Shown piece after piece: positions 44,601-52,291 of a stretch of DNA of 64,000 bases. The notes under the pieces are model-generated. The model worked only from the letters and a program-made list of their open reading frames with translations, was not told where the DNA came from and made no database searches. Source of the stretch: Vibrio sp. CK2-1. GTDB lineage: Bacteria > Pseudomonadota > Gammaproteobacteria > Enterobacterales > Vibrionaceae. Positions within the stretch are counted from its first letter, which is position 1. Each line of letters starts with the position of its first letter. The DNA lies in the NCBI RefSeq assembly GCF_021726515.1, contig NZ_JAKKCJ010000001.1:124001-188000 (forward strand). The letters are read 5' to 3'. The position numbers were made by a program, and so were the translations under genes.

Positions 44601-47600
44601 CTGGTACATCATCATTAACCGTAACGGTAATGGTATTCGATGCATCGTAATCATTAATATCACTGGTATTTGGTACTCGATCGCCATCTTTATCGACAGC
44701 GTAGATAGGGAGCTGAATATCTAATTGCGTTCCAACGGTCAGATCTAATTCATCAGGCTCCTCATGGTCGAGAGCACCTGTGATTGTGAACGTATATGTC
44801 CCATCAGGAGAGAAAGTCACAATAAAGACTTCTCTCTCATTTTCACTGCCTTCACCTGCGACACCACTAAATGTGCCGTCAGAGTTTTCTCTTAAGGTGA
44901 CATCTTGACCTAGTGAGGTTAAGTCCGGGTTCAATTGACTAAATAAGCTTGGATCGATACCAAAACTCTCAATTTCATCACTACCGAGTGCAATATCAAT
45001 CTGTCCTGATGCTGTCTCTGAATCACTGTCTGGATTGGAACCTTGATGATTTTCCCCACCAGCATCAATTGCTGATTCATCAACAGACACACCTGAGTCG
45101 GTAGTAAATGAAGGGTCGATACCATCGGTAATGCTCAAGTCAACATTAACGGCATTATCAAGATAATCACCATCTGTATCTTGTACTTGTACCGGTAAGT
45201 TAATATGAATTTCAGTATCATTTACGGTTACCCAGCCTGAGTCACTAGCTGAAACGGTTTGAGCCGGGCCCTCATCAACATCATGAGAATGATCCAGAGG
45301 GAGGTGCTGAGTCATGCTAACACCAATGTTGACACCGCCACTCCCATCATCCTCTGCACTCAATACAATAGTGAGAGCATCAACACCGTTCACTCTCCCC
45401 ACCAAAGTGGCGGTAGTTGGATCAAACGTGAATACAATTGGCTGCCCACCAGAAGTTAAATCAGCCTGTAGCTCGGTGATAAGCAGGTCAAGATCGGAAG
45501 GTTTTATCTGGACAGTGGCAGGGTCTAGTTTCTCAATTCCAGCAGGAACATTGATTCCAGTAACTTCTCCACTGACAGGATACCCTTCAGTGTTTGGAAC
45601 ATCAGGATCCATTGGTGATAAATCACCTTCTGTAATCTCAATTGTCCCGGTTTGACCACCAGTAGCATTAGCGCCATCTTCAACGGAGAACACCAGCGAA
45701 CCATCTGCTGTATCACCATCGGTATCAGTGGCAATTAAACCCAATTCAATTTGAGTTAACTCGCTATCCGCCTGGTCAATTGGGCCGTATACCGTAACCT
45801 CATATTTACCTGCTACTGTATCGGTAATAACTACTTCAATTAATCGATTTTCTTCTTGCGGATATTCACTATCAAACAATGTTGCTGATTTTCCGTCAGC
45901 AGAAATGACCCAATAAGTAGGCTCTCCATTCGATGTTAAAATTTGATCGGGTAAATTACTTCCATCTAACTGCTCTGTATCAAATAAAATAGACTCAACA
46001 TTATCTGAACCAGCATTGACCACTATATTTCCACTGTCGTCGCTTATAGTGCTCTTACCATCTGTTTCTTGTAAAACAATATTAGACATGTCTTCTACAA
46101 ATTGAGGATCGGTACCGTCAGCAATATTAATCGTAATTGTGGAATTGTTACTTGGGTCACCATCTTTATCGGTGGCAAATACATCCAACGTAATGCTTGC
46201 AATATCATCGTCGTCATTGCTTTGCTCTAACGGTTCATATTGTTCGACTTGATATGAACCATCATACACACCATCAACTTCAACTAAGGTGATCACTAGC
46301 ACTTCGATTTCGTCAGTGCCTGACTCACCACCAAGATAATAATAACGAACAACACCAGATTCCGTATTATCGGCCAGAACGGGCTGATTGTTAGAAAGTA
46401 AACCTGTAGCAGAGCCTTTTTGTCCATCTGAAACAAACTGCATTGACGCGATAGTATCACTACCAATATCGATCGGAACTTGGCCAGTATAAATTTGAGG
46501 ATCAGCTATACCGACATCCGCTTCGGTAATATCTATGCTGGTATTGGTTAATATTGGAGCTTCACCATCGGTAAATGAGACACTAATATCAATTGGCGTC
46601 TCGGTTGAACCATCACTACCAACTAACTTATCGCCATCGGTATCGGTGATTTGAATTGGCACTTCAAAGATGATTGAATCTGCATCAACATGGTCGAGTG
46701 GTTGTTTTTGATCTAGCGACATTACAACCGTCACACTACCATCGGCATTTAGTGTTGGAGTAAAGGTCAAAATGAAGATCACGTCACCATCTTCTGTAGT
46801 TCCGGTAACGGTAATGACCCCTTCATCATTCACAACTAAGGTATTATCAACCTTCACGACACGACCGTTTGAAGTTAAATTCAAACCATCTATGCTTGAT
46901 TTAAAAGAGGCATAATCATCAATGGTGAGTGATGTTGGATCAAGATCATCATTACTTGCTGCAATGGTGAAGGCTCCCGTCCCTTTTGGGTTACCCGGGT
47001 ATATCAGGCTTTGACCGTTATCATTCAGATCACCCTCACTAACGGTAATGCTTCCATCACCAGTGACATCAGAGGCGCTAGGGTTCACACCATCATTAAT
47101 CGTCAGTGTAATCGAGGACCCAGCAGTATCACCATCCATATCGGTGGCAATAACATTTAAATCAAAACTTAAAGAGCCCTCATCTTCTGGGTCTTCTGAA
47201 TTTTCAGGTTGATCAATCGGTTGATATTGTTGAATAGTATAACTGCCGTCTTTTGCATCATTATCAAAAATAATTTCTAAGACTGGCACATCTTCTCCGC
47301 CAAACTCAGCAGGCACAAAGACTAAAATCCTTCCATCTACGGATTGATCAACTCGAGTATCTTTACCGTTGGAGGTAATATCAAACAAGGCCTGTTCTTG
47401 AGCGTCAGTAAGGTTAAATGTGATGGCTTCAATTTCATCACTGTTGGTATCTAGCTCAAGGTTTAATCCATCTGAAATAACGCCCGTACTTCCAGCTTCA
47501 CCTTCCGAGAGTTCTGTTGCTTGAGATGTAATATTAAATACCGGATCTTGACCGTCATTAATAGTCACCACGACATCAACAGGCGCTGGGTCACCATTTC

Positions 47601-50451
47601 CATCGACTAAGACGTCACCATCCGCATCTTCAATTTGCACAGGAATGGTAATGTTTAAAACATCATCAACAATACTGACATAATCGCCGGAGGTATCGAC
47701 ATGATCTAACGGATGGTTCTGAGTAACCGAAATGTCGACATCAATATTACCATTTAGCATCTCAGTTGGAGTAAGTGTAATCGATAGCACTTCCTGACCT
47801 GAATCGACCGAAGTGGCACTTATAGTAATTACATCGGTGGCATCATTTCTCGAAATAGTGATAATTAGCTCACTACCATTCGAAGTTAATGCTTCAAGTT
47901 CTGTTTGCAGCGTATCAACTACCGTTTCTTCAATTACAAAAGTCGATACAATTAATTTATCGGTTACTTGGTTGATTGTGAAAGTATCTGAACCTTCCGC
48001 AGGATAACCCGCTACAGGTGACAAATCCCCTTCGGTAATATCAACTGTCGTACCGGTGCCAATTGGATCTTGTCCATCAATAATATCAATATTGGCTTGG
48101 CCTAAATTACTTTGGTCACCATCTTTATCGAACGCAGTCACATCTAATTGCAGATGAATCGTATCGTCAGGGTTATTAGCTTGCTCTAGAGGTGCGGTTT
48201 GCGTCACTTCAAAAGTGCCATCATTTTGAATGGTGATGGTTAAGATCGGACTTGCTTGGTTACCTGGGGTATAAACAATGATTTCATTACCGGTGACCAG
48301 ATATTCGGTTGCGACACCGTTGGTCATTAAACCTTCTAAGGTAGGCTGATCAGCCTTAAATTCAAATCGGTCAATGGCATCAGAGCCAGCATCTAAAGTG
48401 ACCGAACCTTCAGCATAGCCACCCGCTGAGGTTTCAGTAAATTCAGCTAAATCACCAACACTTAATTGCGGAGCATCACCATCTGAAATAGTCACCTCTA
48501 CTTCAACAGGTGAACTTAATAATGAGCCATCCGATTCTTCTATTTGGATCGAGGTATTAATTTTGATCTGCTCGCCATCTACAGTCACCAAACCCGAGCT
48601 ATTTCCAGTCTCCAGATGATCAAGAGGCTGATACTGTGTAACGGTCACAGTAACTAATGTACCTTTAAAAGCTACAGTGCCATTAATATCTATCGACAAG
48701 ACAAGATTACCAATAGCATCTCGGCCTTCAATGACTGTGGCATCACCATTTTTAAAATCAAAAATGATTGGCTCACCATTAGCAGTCGTCAGTTCTGCAC
48801 TTAATTCAGAAATAAGTGTATTCACTTGAGTGGTATCAAAATGAATCGTGTTAGCTTCTAATCTATCGGTACCTGCACCAACGGGAACTCTCACAATACC
48901 AGTAAGTGGGTACTCATCTGGTTGGGTATCAGGCTCAACTATCGATACTTCCCCACTTTGACCACCGGTTGGAACATCACCATCATCGACCGTGATAAGA
49001 ACCGTCCCTGGAGCGGTATCACCATCACTATCCATTGTCGTAATCTCAATACCAGCGACAGATTGATTAGTAGAACCCTGATCAAAAGGCCTATATAGTG
49101 TTGCACTATAAGAGCCATCATTATTGACCTCTAATATAAATACAACTTCATCAAAATAGTTATAAACGGTTAAGGTTTGACCATCGACTACATAATAAGT
49201 AGGGAAACTTTGACTAGTCGCACCATCTAAAAGTGGCTGTTCAGCATTAATATGAGTAGCGTAAATTTCATCCGAGCCAACATCTACACTGACCTGCCCA
49301 TATTTTGTAATTTCTAAATCACTGTCTTCATCAATAAGCACGCCAGGGTCTTTAGCAAACTGTGGAAGCACCCCATCATTAATATTTACATCAACTAAAA
49401 TTGGCGAATTCAGTTCATTACCACCAATGTCTTGACCTTGGATTTCTAAGTTAATAGATATTTGATCATCCACATTAGTCACCAAACCGGTTGAATTGGC
49501 ACTTGGCAGATGATCTAACGGTTTGGCTAAATTAACTTCAATATCAATTTGAACATCACGCCCATCCGGTGACGAGGCTGTTAATTGAATCGTAAGGTAG
49601 GTCTCACCATCTAATTGACCAATAATCGAATTGGTCTCTTCATCAAATACAAAAGAAAGCGGTTGGCCAGCAGAGGTCAGTTCAGTATTTAATTCTTGTA
49701 ATAACGTCGCTAGAGATTGAGTCTGGAAGGTAAAGGTATCTGCTTGCAGTGCCAGTGTACGTGATTCGACTAAAATAGATTGCTGCGTAATAACAGGGTA
49801 ACCAAGATTATTGCTGTACCCTAAAGGCTGTAAATCGGCCTCAGTTAAAGAAATCGATGCGCTAATACCGCCAGGCGCTTTCACGATAGGAATGCCACTA
49901 TCGGCACTATCTTGTGATAATTCCTCATCAAAGAAACCCACGGTATCGTAACCCGCTTCGGTTAATACCGCATCTTCATCATACTCGACTTCCACAAAGC
50001 CAGCAGGAGCAGTTTCAACAATAGTCAGTATTTGAGCTTGGGCCTCTTCTGACTCATCATCTTCACCATCGGCTTCTTCATCTTCTTCAAGGTTATTAAT
50101 GGCTTCTTCATTTTGTGGAGGCATATGTGCGCGGATTATTGCGATGTCTTCTGGGGTTAATTGAGAGTTTTTTAAATCATCAATATTGACCCCTTGCGCT
50201 GAGCTTATCTGAACAATCGTAATCGCCCCTGCGTCATTGGTGGTCACACAAGAAATACAATCAACATCAACTACTTGAGAGTCCGAAGCCGTATTCACGA
50301 TATATCTTGCATTCGGGTTCGCCCAAATAACATCAGAATTAGATAGGTGATATTCGCCATTTACCTGAGTTAATGGCTTGGAGTGGTTTCCTACAAACAC
50401 TTCCCCACTAACGACATCAATTGTTGCTTGATTTGAGCTCACCATATCCAT
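38629..50451 (-). CDS. Giant LapA/BapA-type RTX adhesin, 3,940 aa
   Basis: One 11.8-kb frame. Residues 1-110 match the LapA retention module (TIDVVSGEVFVGNHSKPL ... IANPNARYIV; QNEEA), then an acidic linker. About residues 230-1950 are repeated T1SS-143-type domains of 140-170 residues, each with PLDH and a DG-x-x-P junction (INDGVLPQF, ISDGDAPQL, INDGQDPVF and so on). About 1950-3620 hold a second repeat class with junctions such as VDGIADIP, VAGVADEP, VSPVADTG. Residues 3778-3816 are RTX nonapeptides (GGLGNDILVGAGGSDILIGGAGND) and the last 60 form the type I secretion signal. It should anchor cells to surfaces and biofilm. It has no Ala-Ala in the first 230 residues, unlike LapG-cut adhesins. 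LapD/LapG and a TolC-type pore are not in this window. The exporter genes are divergent upstream. Confidence 0.95.
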   Translation of the reverse strand: MDMVSSNQATIDVVSGEVFVGNHSKPLTQVNGEYHLSNSDVIWANPNARYIVNTASDSQVVDVDCISCVTTNDAGAITIVQISSAQGVNIDDLKNSQLTPEDIAIIRAHMPPQNEEAINNLEEDEEADGEDDESEEAQAQILTIVETAPAGFVEVEYDEDAVLTEAGYDTVGFFDEELSQDSADSGIPIVKAPGGISASISLTEADLQPLGYSNNLGYPVITQQSILVESRTLALQADTFTFQTQSLATLLQELNTELTSAGQPLSFVFDEETNSIIGQLDGETYLTIQLTASSPDGRDVQIDIEVNLAKPLDHLPSANSTGLVTNVDDQISINLEIQGQDIGGNELNSPILVDVNINDGVLPQFAKDPGVLIDEDSDLEITKYGQVSVDVGSDEIYATHINAEQPLLDGATSQSFPTYYVVDGQTLTVYNYFDEVVFILEVNNDGSYSATLYRPFDQGSTNQSVAGIEITTMDSDGDTAPGTVLITVDDGDVPTGGQSGEVSIVEPDTQPDEYPLTGIVRVPVGAGTDRLEANTIHFDTTQVNTLISELSAELTTANGEPIIFDFKNGDATVIEGRDAIGNLVLSIDINGTVAFKGTLVTVTVTQYQPLDHLETGNSSGLVTVDGEQIKINTSIQIEESDGSLLSSPVEVEVTISDGDAPQLSVGDLAEFTETSAGGYAEGSVTLDAGSDAIDRFEFKADQPTLEGLMTNGVATEYLVTGNEIIVYTPGNQASPILTITIQNDGTFEVTQTAPLEQANNPDDTIHLQLDVTAFDKDGDQSNLGQANIDIIDGQDPIGTGTTVDITEGDLSPVAGYPAEGSDTFTINQVTDKLIVSTFVIEETVVDTLQTELEALTSNGSELIITISRNDATDVITISATSVDSGQEVLSITLTPTEMLNGNIDVDISVTQNHPLDHVDTSGDYVSIVDDVLNITIPVQIEDADGDVLVDGNGDPAPVDVVVTINDGQDPVFNITSQATELSEGEAGSTGVISDGLNLELDTNSDEIEAITFNLTDAQEQALFDITSNGKDTRVDQSVDGRILVFVPAEFGGEDVPVLEIIFDNDAKDGSYTIQQYQPIDQPENSEDPEDEGSLSFDLNVIATDMDGDTAGSSITLTINDGVNPSASDVTGDGSITVSEGDLNDNGQSLIYPGNPKGTGAFTIAASNDDLDPTSLTIDDYASFKSSIDGLNLTSNGRVVKVDNTLVVNDEGVITVTGTTEDGDVIFILTFTPTLNADGSVTVVMSLDQKQPLDHVDADSIIFEVPIQITDTDGDKLVGSDGSTETPIDISVSFTDGEAPILTNTSIDITEADVGIADPQIYTGQVPIDIGSDTIASMQFVSDGQKGSATGLLSNNQPVLADNTESGVVRYYYLGGESGTDEIEVLVITLVEVDGVYDGSYQVEQYEPLEQSNDDDDIASITLDVFATDKDGDPSNNSTITINIADGTDPQFVEDMSNIVLQETDGKSTISDDSGNIVVNAGSDNVESILFDTEQLDGSNLPDQILTSNGEPTYWVISADGKSATLFDSEYPQEENRLIEVVITDTVAGKYEVTVYGPIDQADSELTQIELGLIATDTDGDTADGSLVFSVEDGANATGGQTGTIEITEGDLSPMDPDVPNTEGYPVSGEVTGINVPAGIEKLDPATVQIKPSDLDLLITELQADLTSGGQPIVFTFDPTTATLVGRVNGVDALTIVLSAEDDGSGGVNIGVSMTQHLPLDHSHDVDEGPAQTVSASDSGWVTVNDTEIHINLPVQVQDTDGDYLDNAVNVDLSITDGIDPSFTTDSGVSVDESAIDAGGENHQGSNPDSDSETASGQIDIALGSDEIESFGIDPSLFSQLNPDLTSLGQDVTLRENSDGTFSGVAGEGSENEREVFIVTFSPDGTYTFTITGALDHEEPDELDLTVGTQLDIQLPIYAVDKDGDRVPNTSDINDYDASNTITVTVNDDVPDIKDIAVSITEGSGGSAFMTQAAEGADDIAEIYLTFITTIDENGNDIGEPQEVEHEAPFTNIPIYDESVADGGTGQLLGTLTVDEDGKLTFVADENLDNENEDLAVDVDVRVVDSDQDEDSSVISLELRDQDPIFIFPNTTNGQEEDGQTLDGFDNTEGTPHLTDGIEISLEIDLGDVDKNETLVADSLTITVPAGTEGAFYYDGMALPITDGKVTIPSGAISTVDNIVSISGMTFVPNKDYSTDGITFTVDAIISRDGLDDQAITGELTISVDGIADIPVWNEATVTEYIGTEDNAIAIDGLLADLNDEDDSESLYYIVQIAEGSSGTLKGTGLEQITLEDGSTAYRILANNVDSLAVTPDKDFSGDIHINAWAQSEEQGSYVDGKQTADSVQKEIIVRVQPDADEDLTLQVTRVESDEDVAINLADHITLNHPSDAADGSETLYVRISDLPTGAQLLLNGEAVSLEADGSYEILYSELAQLEFLPAPESSGDFTLTVEGIVRDTTTFEGTTIATDNDEYITTSKDISISVAGVADEPIISINDGSGWTPINLNPDDQTSDGVEITIPEDGVATFDFDIISGESIDALDGDDSETLSVIISGIPEGLIVMSNGEALELTYVGQDENGQPIYQIELDSLNNIQVEPPLNSTEDIELTASIVVTEADGDSAVYEKDIVIHVEPVIDLGDTYTSESNGFEDQLVTLNWKPTFPDPQEYVTSFTLILPDGADTDGYSIYIVEAGGAQTQLFFDSEGSLNLDAYLDQLDNGAELKISMPQNSDKDFELTTNITVQQDDADETDPEAPAIKEDIVGTLVVDVEAVVEDVGENDPYTSEIGAGKIVISSGEDNDNDGIIDDLGTVSCDENGIVDLSNGPDGIGLVMFAENDFSSNEILTKYILDFSDISLPEGQGFVVFGALNNGDGSWTVLNIHQVQIQAPPGFTDTVDIKVVAKVKDESDDGDESVSTQVEGSISIDFSANTNDSPDLAAEINVEDTVVTGSEDQGINLGSQIVNNNAVSVSTDDQNGDGESEIPNDVLTVVIDGNQLPAGATITGAEFDNETGQYVYEATLNPDGTVNLSGLGLVPPADYAGDFQFEIKYVSTDTESGDVEEATQTITVNVSPVADTGVSLDIGVVESQGLDENKQPISESSETETTYQDIAYEDATIILDFSSVSFGDTRNTEEEGLETVVSMTIQVDPSMGYLIDAEGNLVSELTLSPEDLSSVQFVPAEDFSGQVDFTVSGVITDTATFDLDGDRTESDTRTTDEATVSIDIVAVNDDVLVESSTGGDIIQGYEDTPGGISLAAGSVTLQDIDGSEEIVSIILTGIPEGFVVNGAVNNGDGTWTITDATGKQEYSLDNLTLVPPKNFSGTIEVGFVIYTKEASLDEIVAIEKSIVVEILPVADEIDTQVVTSASGTENGDIVLELGISTVDNTNSYDSSSEGAGKSSAIIVENGPENIQIIISNVPVGMGASFSFPDGVTGTINDNGDGTWTIITESGELDSLIFNPGDANSNNWDGLLELDIRAVDNGVVAEDPLSEQATITVNVTPVNDTPENTVPTEITGAIAGQSILIEGLAISDVDAPEGGQMTVTLATNNALLSVPDEYSGSVTIDGNGSKDLVLTGSLEAINELLSGGIDYLPETEGNATITMTTSDNGNSGTGGELTDSDDISVSVAPAAAVMASFASSRMVMPNVSSTAAQLALIPLLGLLSEHVQAFEAEFIKINNLDSGKVVDVSGQALGEQQDDGSWIIASQDLSNAYLSDLEEGQHNLTVEAASQDTENDELISESPSIAVNVTIEPDGQDVLQANNAIEHSVVVGDDSDETLIGTEGHDTLIGGLGNDILVGAGGSDILIGGAGNDELWGGERNGTGDGAADTFVWRSQDIGTQTTPSVDVIKDFELSLDKLDVRDLFSNNDASRAQMEQILEGITASEKEGKINLTVNSDKGGEQVIVLDNVSTQSLGLENGASSSDIVSSLYAQHNAFMSEHNS

Positions 50452-50900
50452 ACTACAGATCTCACTTTCAGATTAACTAACGAATACATAACAAAAATTT
50501 TGAGGCATCACATTGATATATCGAAGAATAAATACGCTACTCTTAACTTATACCTATACATTGCATTTACACATCAAGTCATCAAAAACCAACACATTCA
50601 CCATAAAAATACATCGGCATTAATTAATAGATAATGATTACAAGTAATTGATAAACTTATATGAAATGACTTTACCTACACACTAATGAAACATAATATA
50701 TACATAAAAGCACAGCACAACTCACAATGACTTATTTTTATAAACTTTTATAGAGAATAGTATAGGAAAATAAGACCGATTCAGTGACATTTATTGTAAG
50801 TAAAACCTTAAAAGTTCGACTTCAATTACAAATTATTAACACCTTGAATATCAAGTATAAGGCCGCCATTTAGCCTTTATTCAAATGAAACGGGTTATCT
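50452..50900. promoter_or_regulatory. AT-rich divergent promoter region of adhesin and exporter
   Basis: 450 bp between the adhesin start (minus) and the HlyD-like gene (plus), with no gene. No recognisable operator repeat was found; c-di-GMP or quorum-type control cannot be read from it. Confidence 0.4.
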
Positions 50901-52289
50901 ATGAAACGGAAATCGACATCAGTATCAAAAGAACATATGGACTTTGTCGATGATAAATCCACCGCATTGCTGCTCAATACGCCAAAGAGTGCTCGGATTA
51001 TTCTGTGGATCATTGCAACTTTCTTTATCCTCGCAATCATCTGGGTCTCAATTGCAAAAATAGATAAAGTCACGACTGGATCAGGTAAAGTGATTCCCTC
51101 TTCGCAAATGCAAGTAGTACAAAACTTAGAAGGCGGTATCGTCAAAGAAATGCTGGTTAAAGAGGGGCAATCGGTAGAGAAAGGTCAAAAGCTACTACTT
51201 ATCGACGACACACTTTTCCAATCAAACTACCGTGAGAAAAGCCAAGATCTAGCGAGCTTAAAAGCCGATAGTATCCGTCTACGTCAAATCATCAAAAGCA
51301 TCATCATCAGTAATGACGCTGCCAATTGGCAGGAAAAAGTTCAGCTGCAAATCGGCCCTCTCTCCTTCGATAAAGAGTTTTCAGAAAAACATCCACGTCT
51401 AATTTCTCAACAACAGAATGAATACCGCGATGTGATGGCCAACTTACAAAATCAATTAAACGTAACTGGCCAACAAATTAAACAGAAGCAGCAGGAAATG
51501 AACGAGACTCGAACTCGTATCAGCATTCTTGCCAGCAACTATCAAATCATTCAGCGTGAATACGGTATGACAAAGCCGTTAGCCGACGAAGGGGTTGTGC
51601 CAGAAATTGAAATTTTGCAACTACAACGCTCGATGAATGACAGCCGAAGAGAACTCACTTCAGCACGCATGAAATTACCGGTTATCGAATCAGAGATTCA
51701 AGAAGCGACTTACAAATACACCAATATCGCCTCAGACTTTATCGCTAAAAATCAGCAAGAACTTAGCGATGTCAGCAATAAGCTATCAAGTATGGCGGAG
51801 TCACAGGTCGGCTTAGAGGACAAAGTAAGCCGAACGATTGTCACATCACCAGTTAAAGGCACCATTCAGAAAATTCATATCAATACCGTTGGTGGTGTCA
51901 TTCAGCCGGGGATGGATTTGATTGAAATTGTCCCGACAGAAGATACCTTGTTAATCGAAACCAAAATTGCGCCTCAAGATATCGGCTTTTTATATCCGGG
52001 CCTTAAAGCGATTGTGAAGTTTACTGCTTATGATTTTACCAACTATGGTGGACTGACAGGTACATTAGAAACCATCAGTGCAGACACCATACAAGATGAA
52101 GAAGGTAATAGTTTTTACCAAGTCAGGATCCGCACCGAGCAAAGCCAACTTAAAGATGCCAATGGTGAAGATTTACCGATTATTCCCGGCATGACAGCTT
52201 CAACCGATATCATCACCGGCAAACGCACAATTTTAGATTACTTATTAAAGCCGATCCTCAAAGCACAACAAACGGCACTGAGAGAATAA
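50901..52289 (+). CDS. lapC: Type I secretion membrane-fusion protein (LapC/HlyD family)
   Basis: 462 residues. An N-terminal cytoplasmic segment is followed by one transmembrane helix (IILWIIATFFILAIIWVSI, about 33-51), a lipoyl/beta-barrel half (ITTGSGKVIPSSQMQVVQNLEGGIV), a long coiled coil (about 110-320) and a second lipoyl half (SPVKGTIQKIHINTVGGVIQPGM). It bridges the ABC exporter and an outer-membrane channel in the periplasm. The gene is 2 bp before the exporter and divergent from the adhesin, its likely cargo. Confidence 0.93.
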   Translation: MKRKSTSVSKEHMDFVDDKSTALLLNTPKSARIILWIIATFFILAIIWVSIAKIDKVTTGSGKVIPSSQMQVVQNLEGGIVKEMLVKEGQSVEKGQKLLLIDDTLFQSNYREKSQDLASLKADSIRLRQIIKSIIISNDAANWQEKVQLQIGPLSFDKEFSEKHPRLISQQQNEYRDVMANLQNQLNVTGQQIKQKQQEMNETRTRISILASNYQIIQREYGMTKPLADEGVVPEIEILQLQRSMNDSRRELTSARMKLPVIESEIQEATYKYTNIASDFIAKNQQELSDVSNKLSSMAESQVGLEDKVSRTIVTSPVKGTIQKIHINTVGGVIQPGMDLIEIVPTEDTLLIETKIAPQDIGFLYPGLKAIVKFTAYDFTNYGGLTGTLETISADTIQDEEGNSFYQVRIRTEQSQLKDANGEDLPIIPGMTASTDIITGKRTILDYLLKPILKAQQTALRE

Positions 52290-52291
52290 TC

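Noticed and set aside
38684..50449. Many plus-strand open frames of 60-130 codons inside the adhesin gene
   Set aside because: They lie opposite a clear, repeat-rich coding frame, have skewed composition and no ribosome sites.
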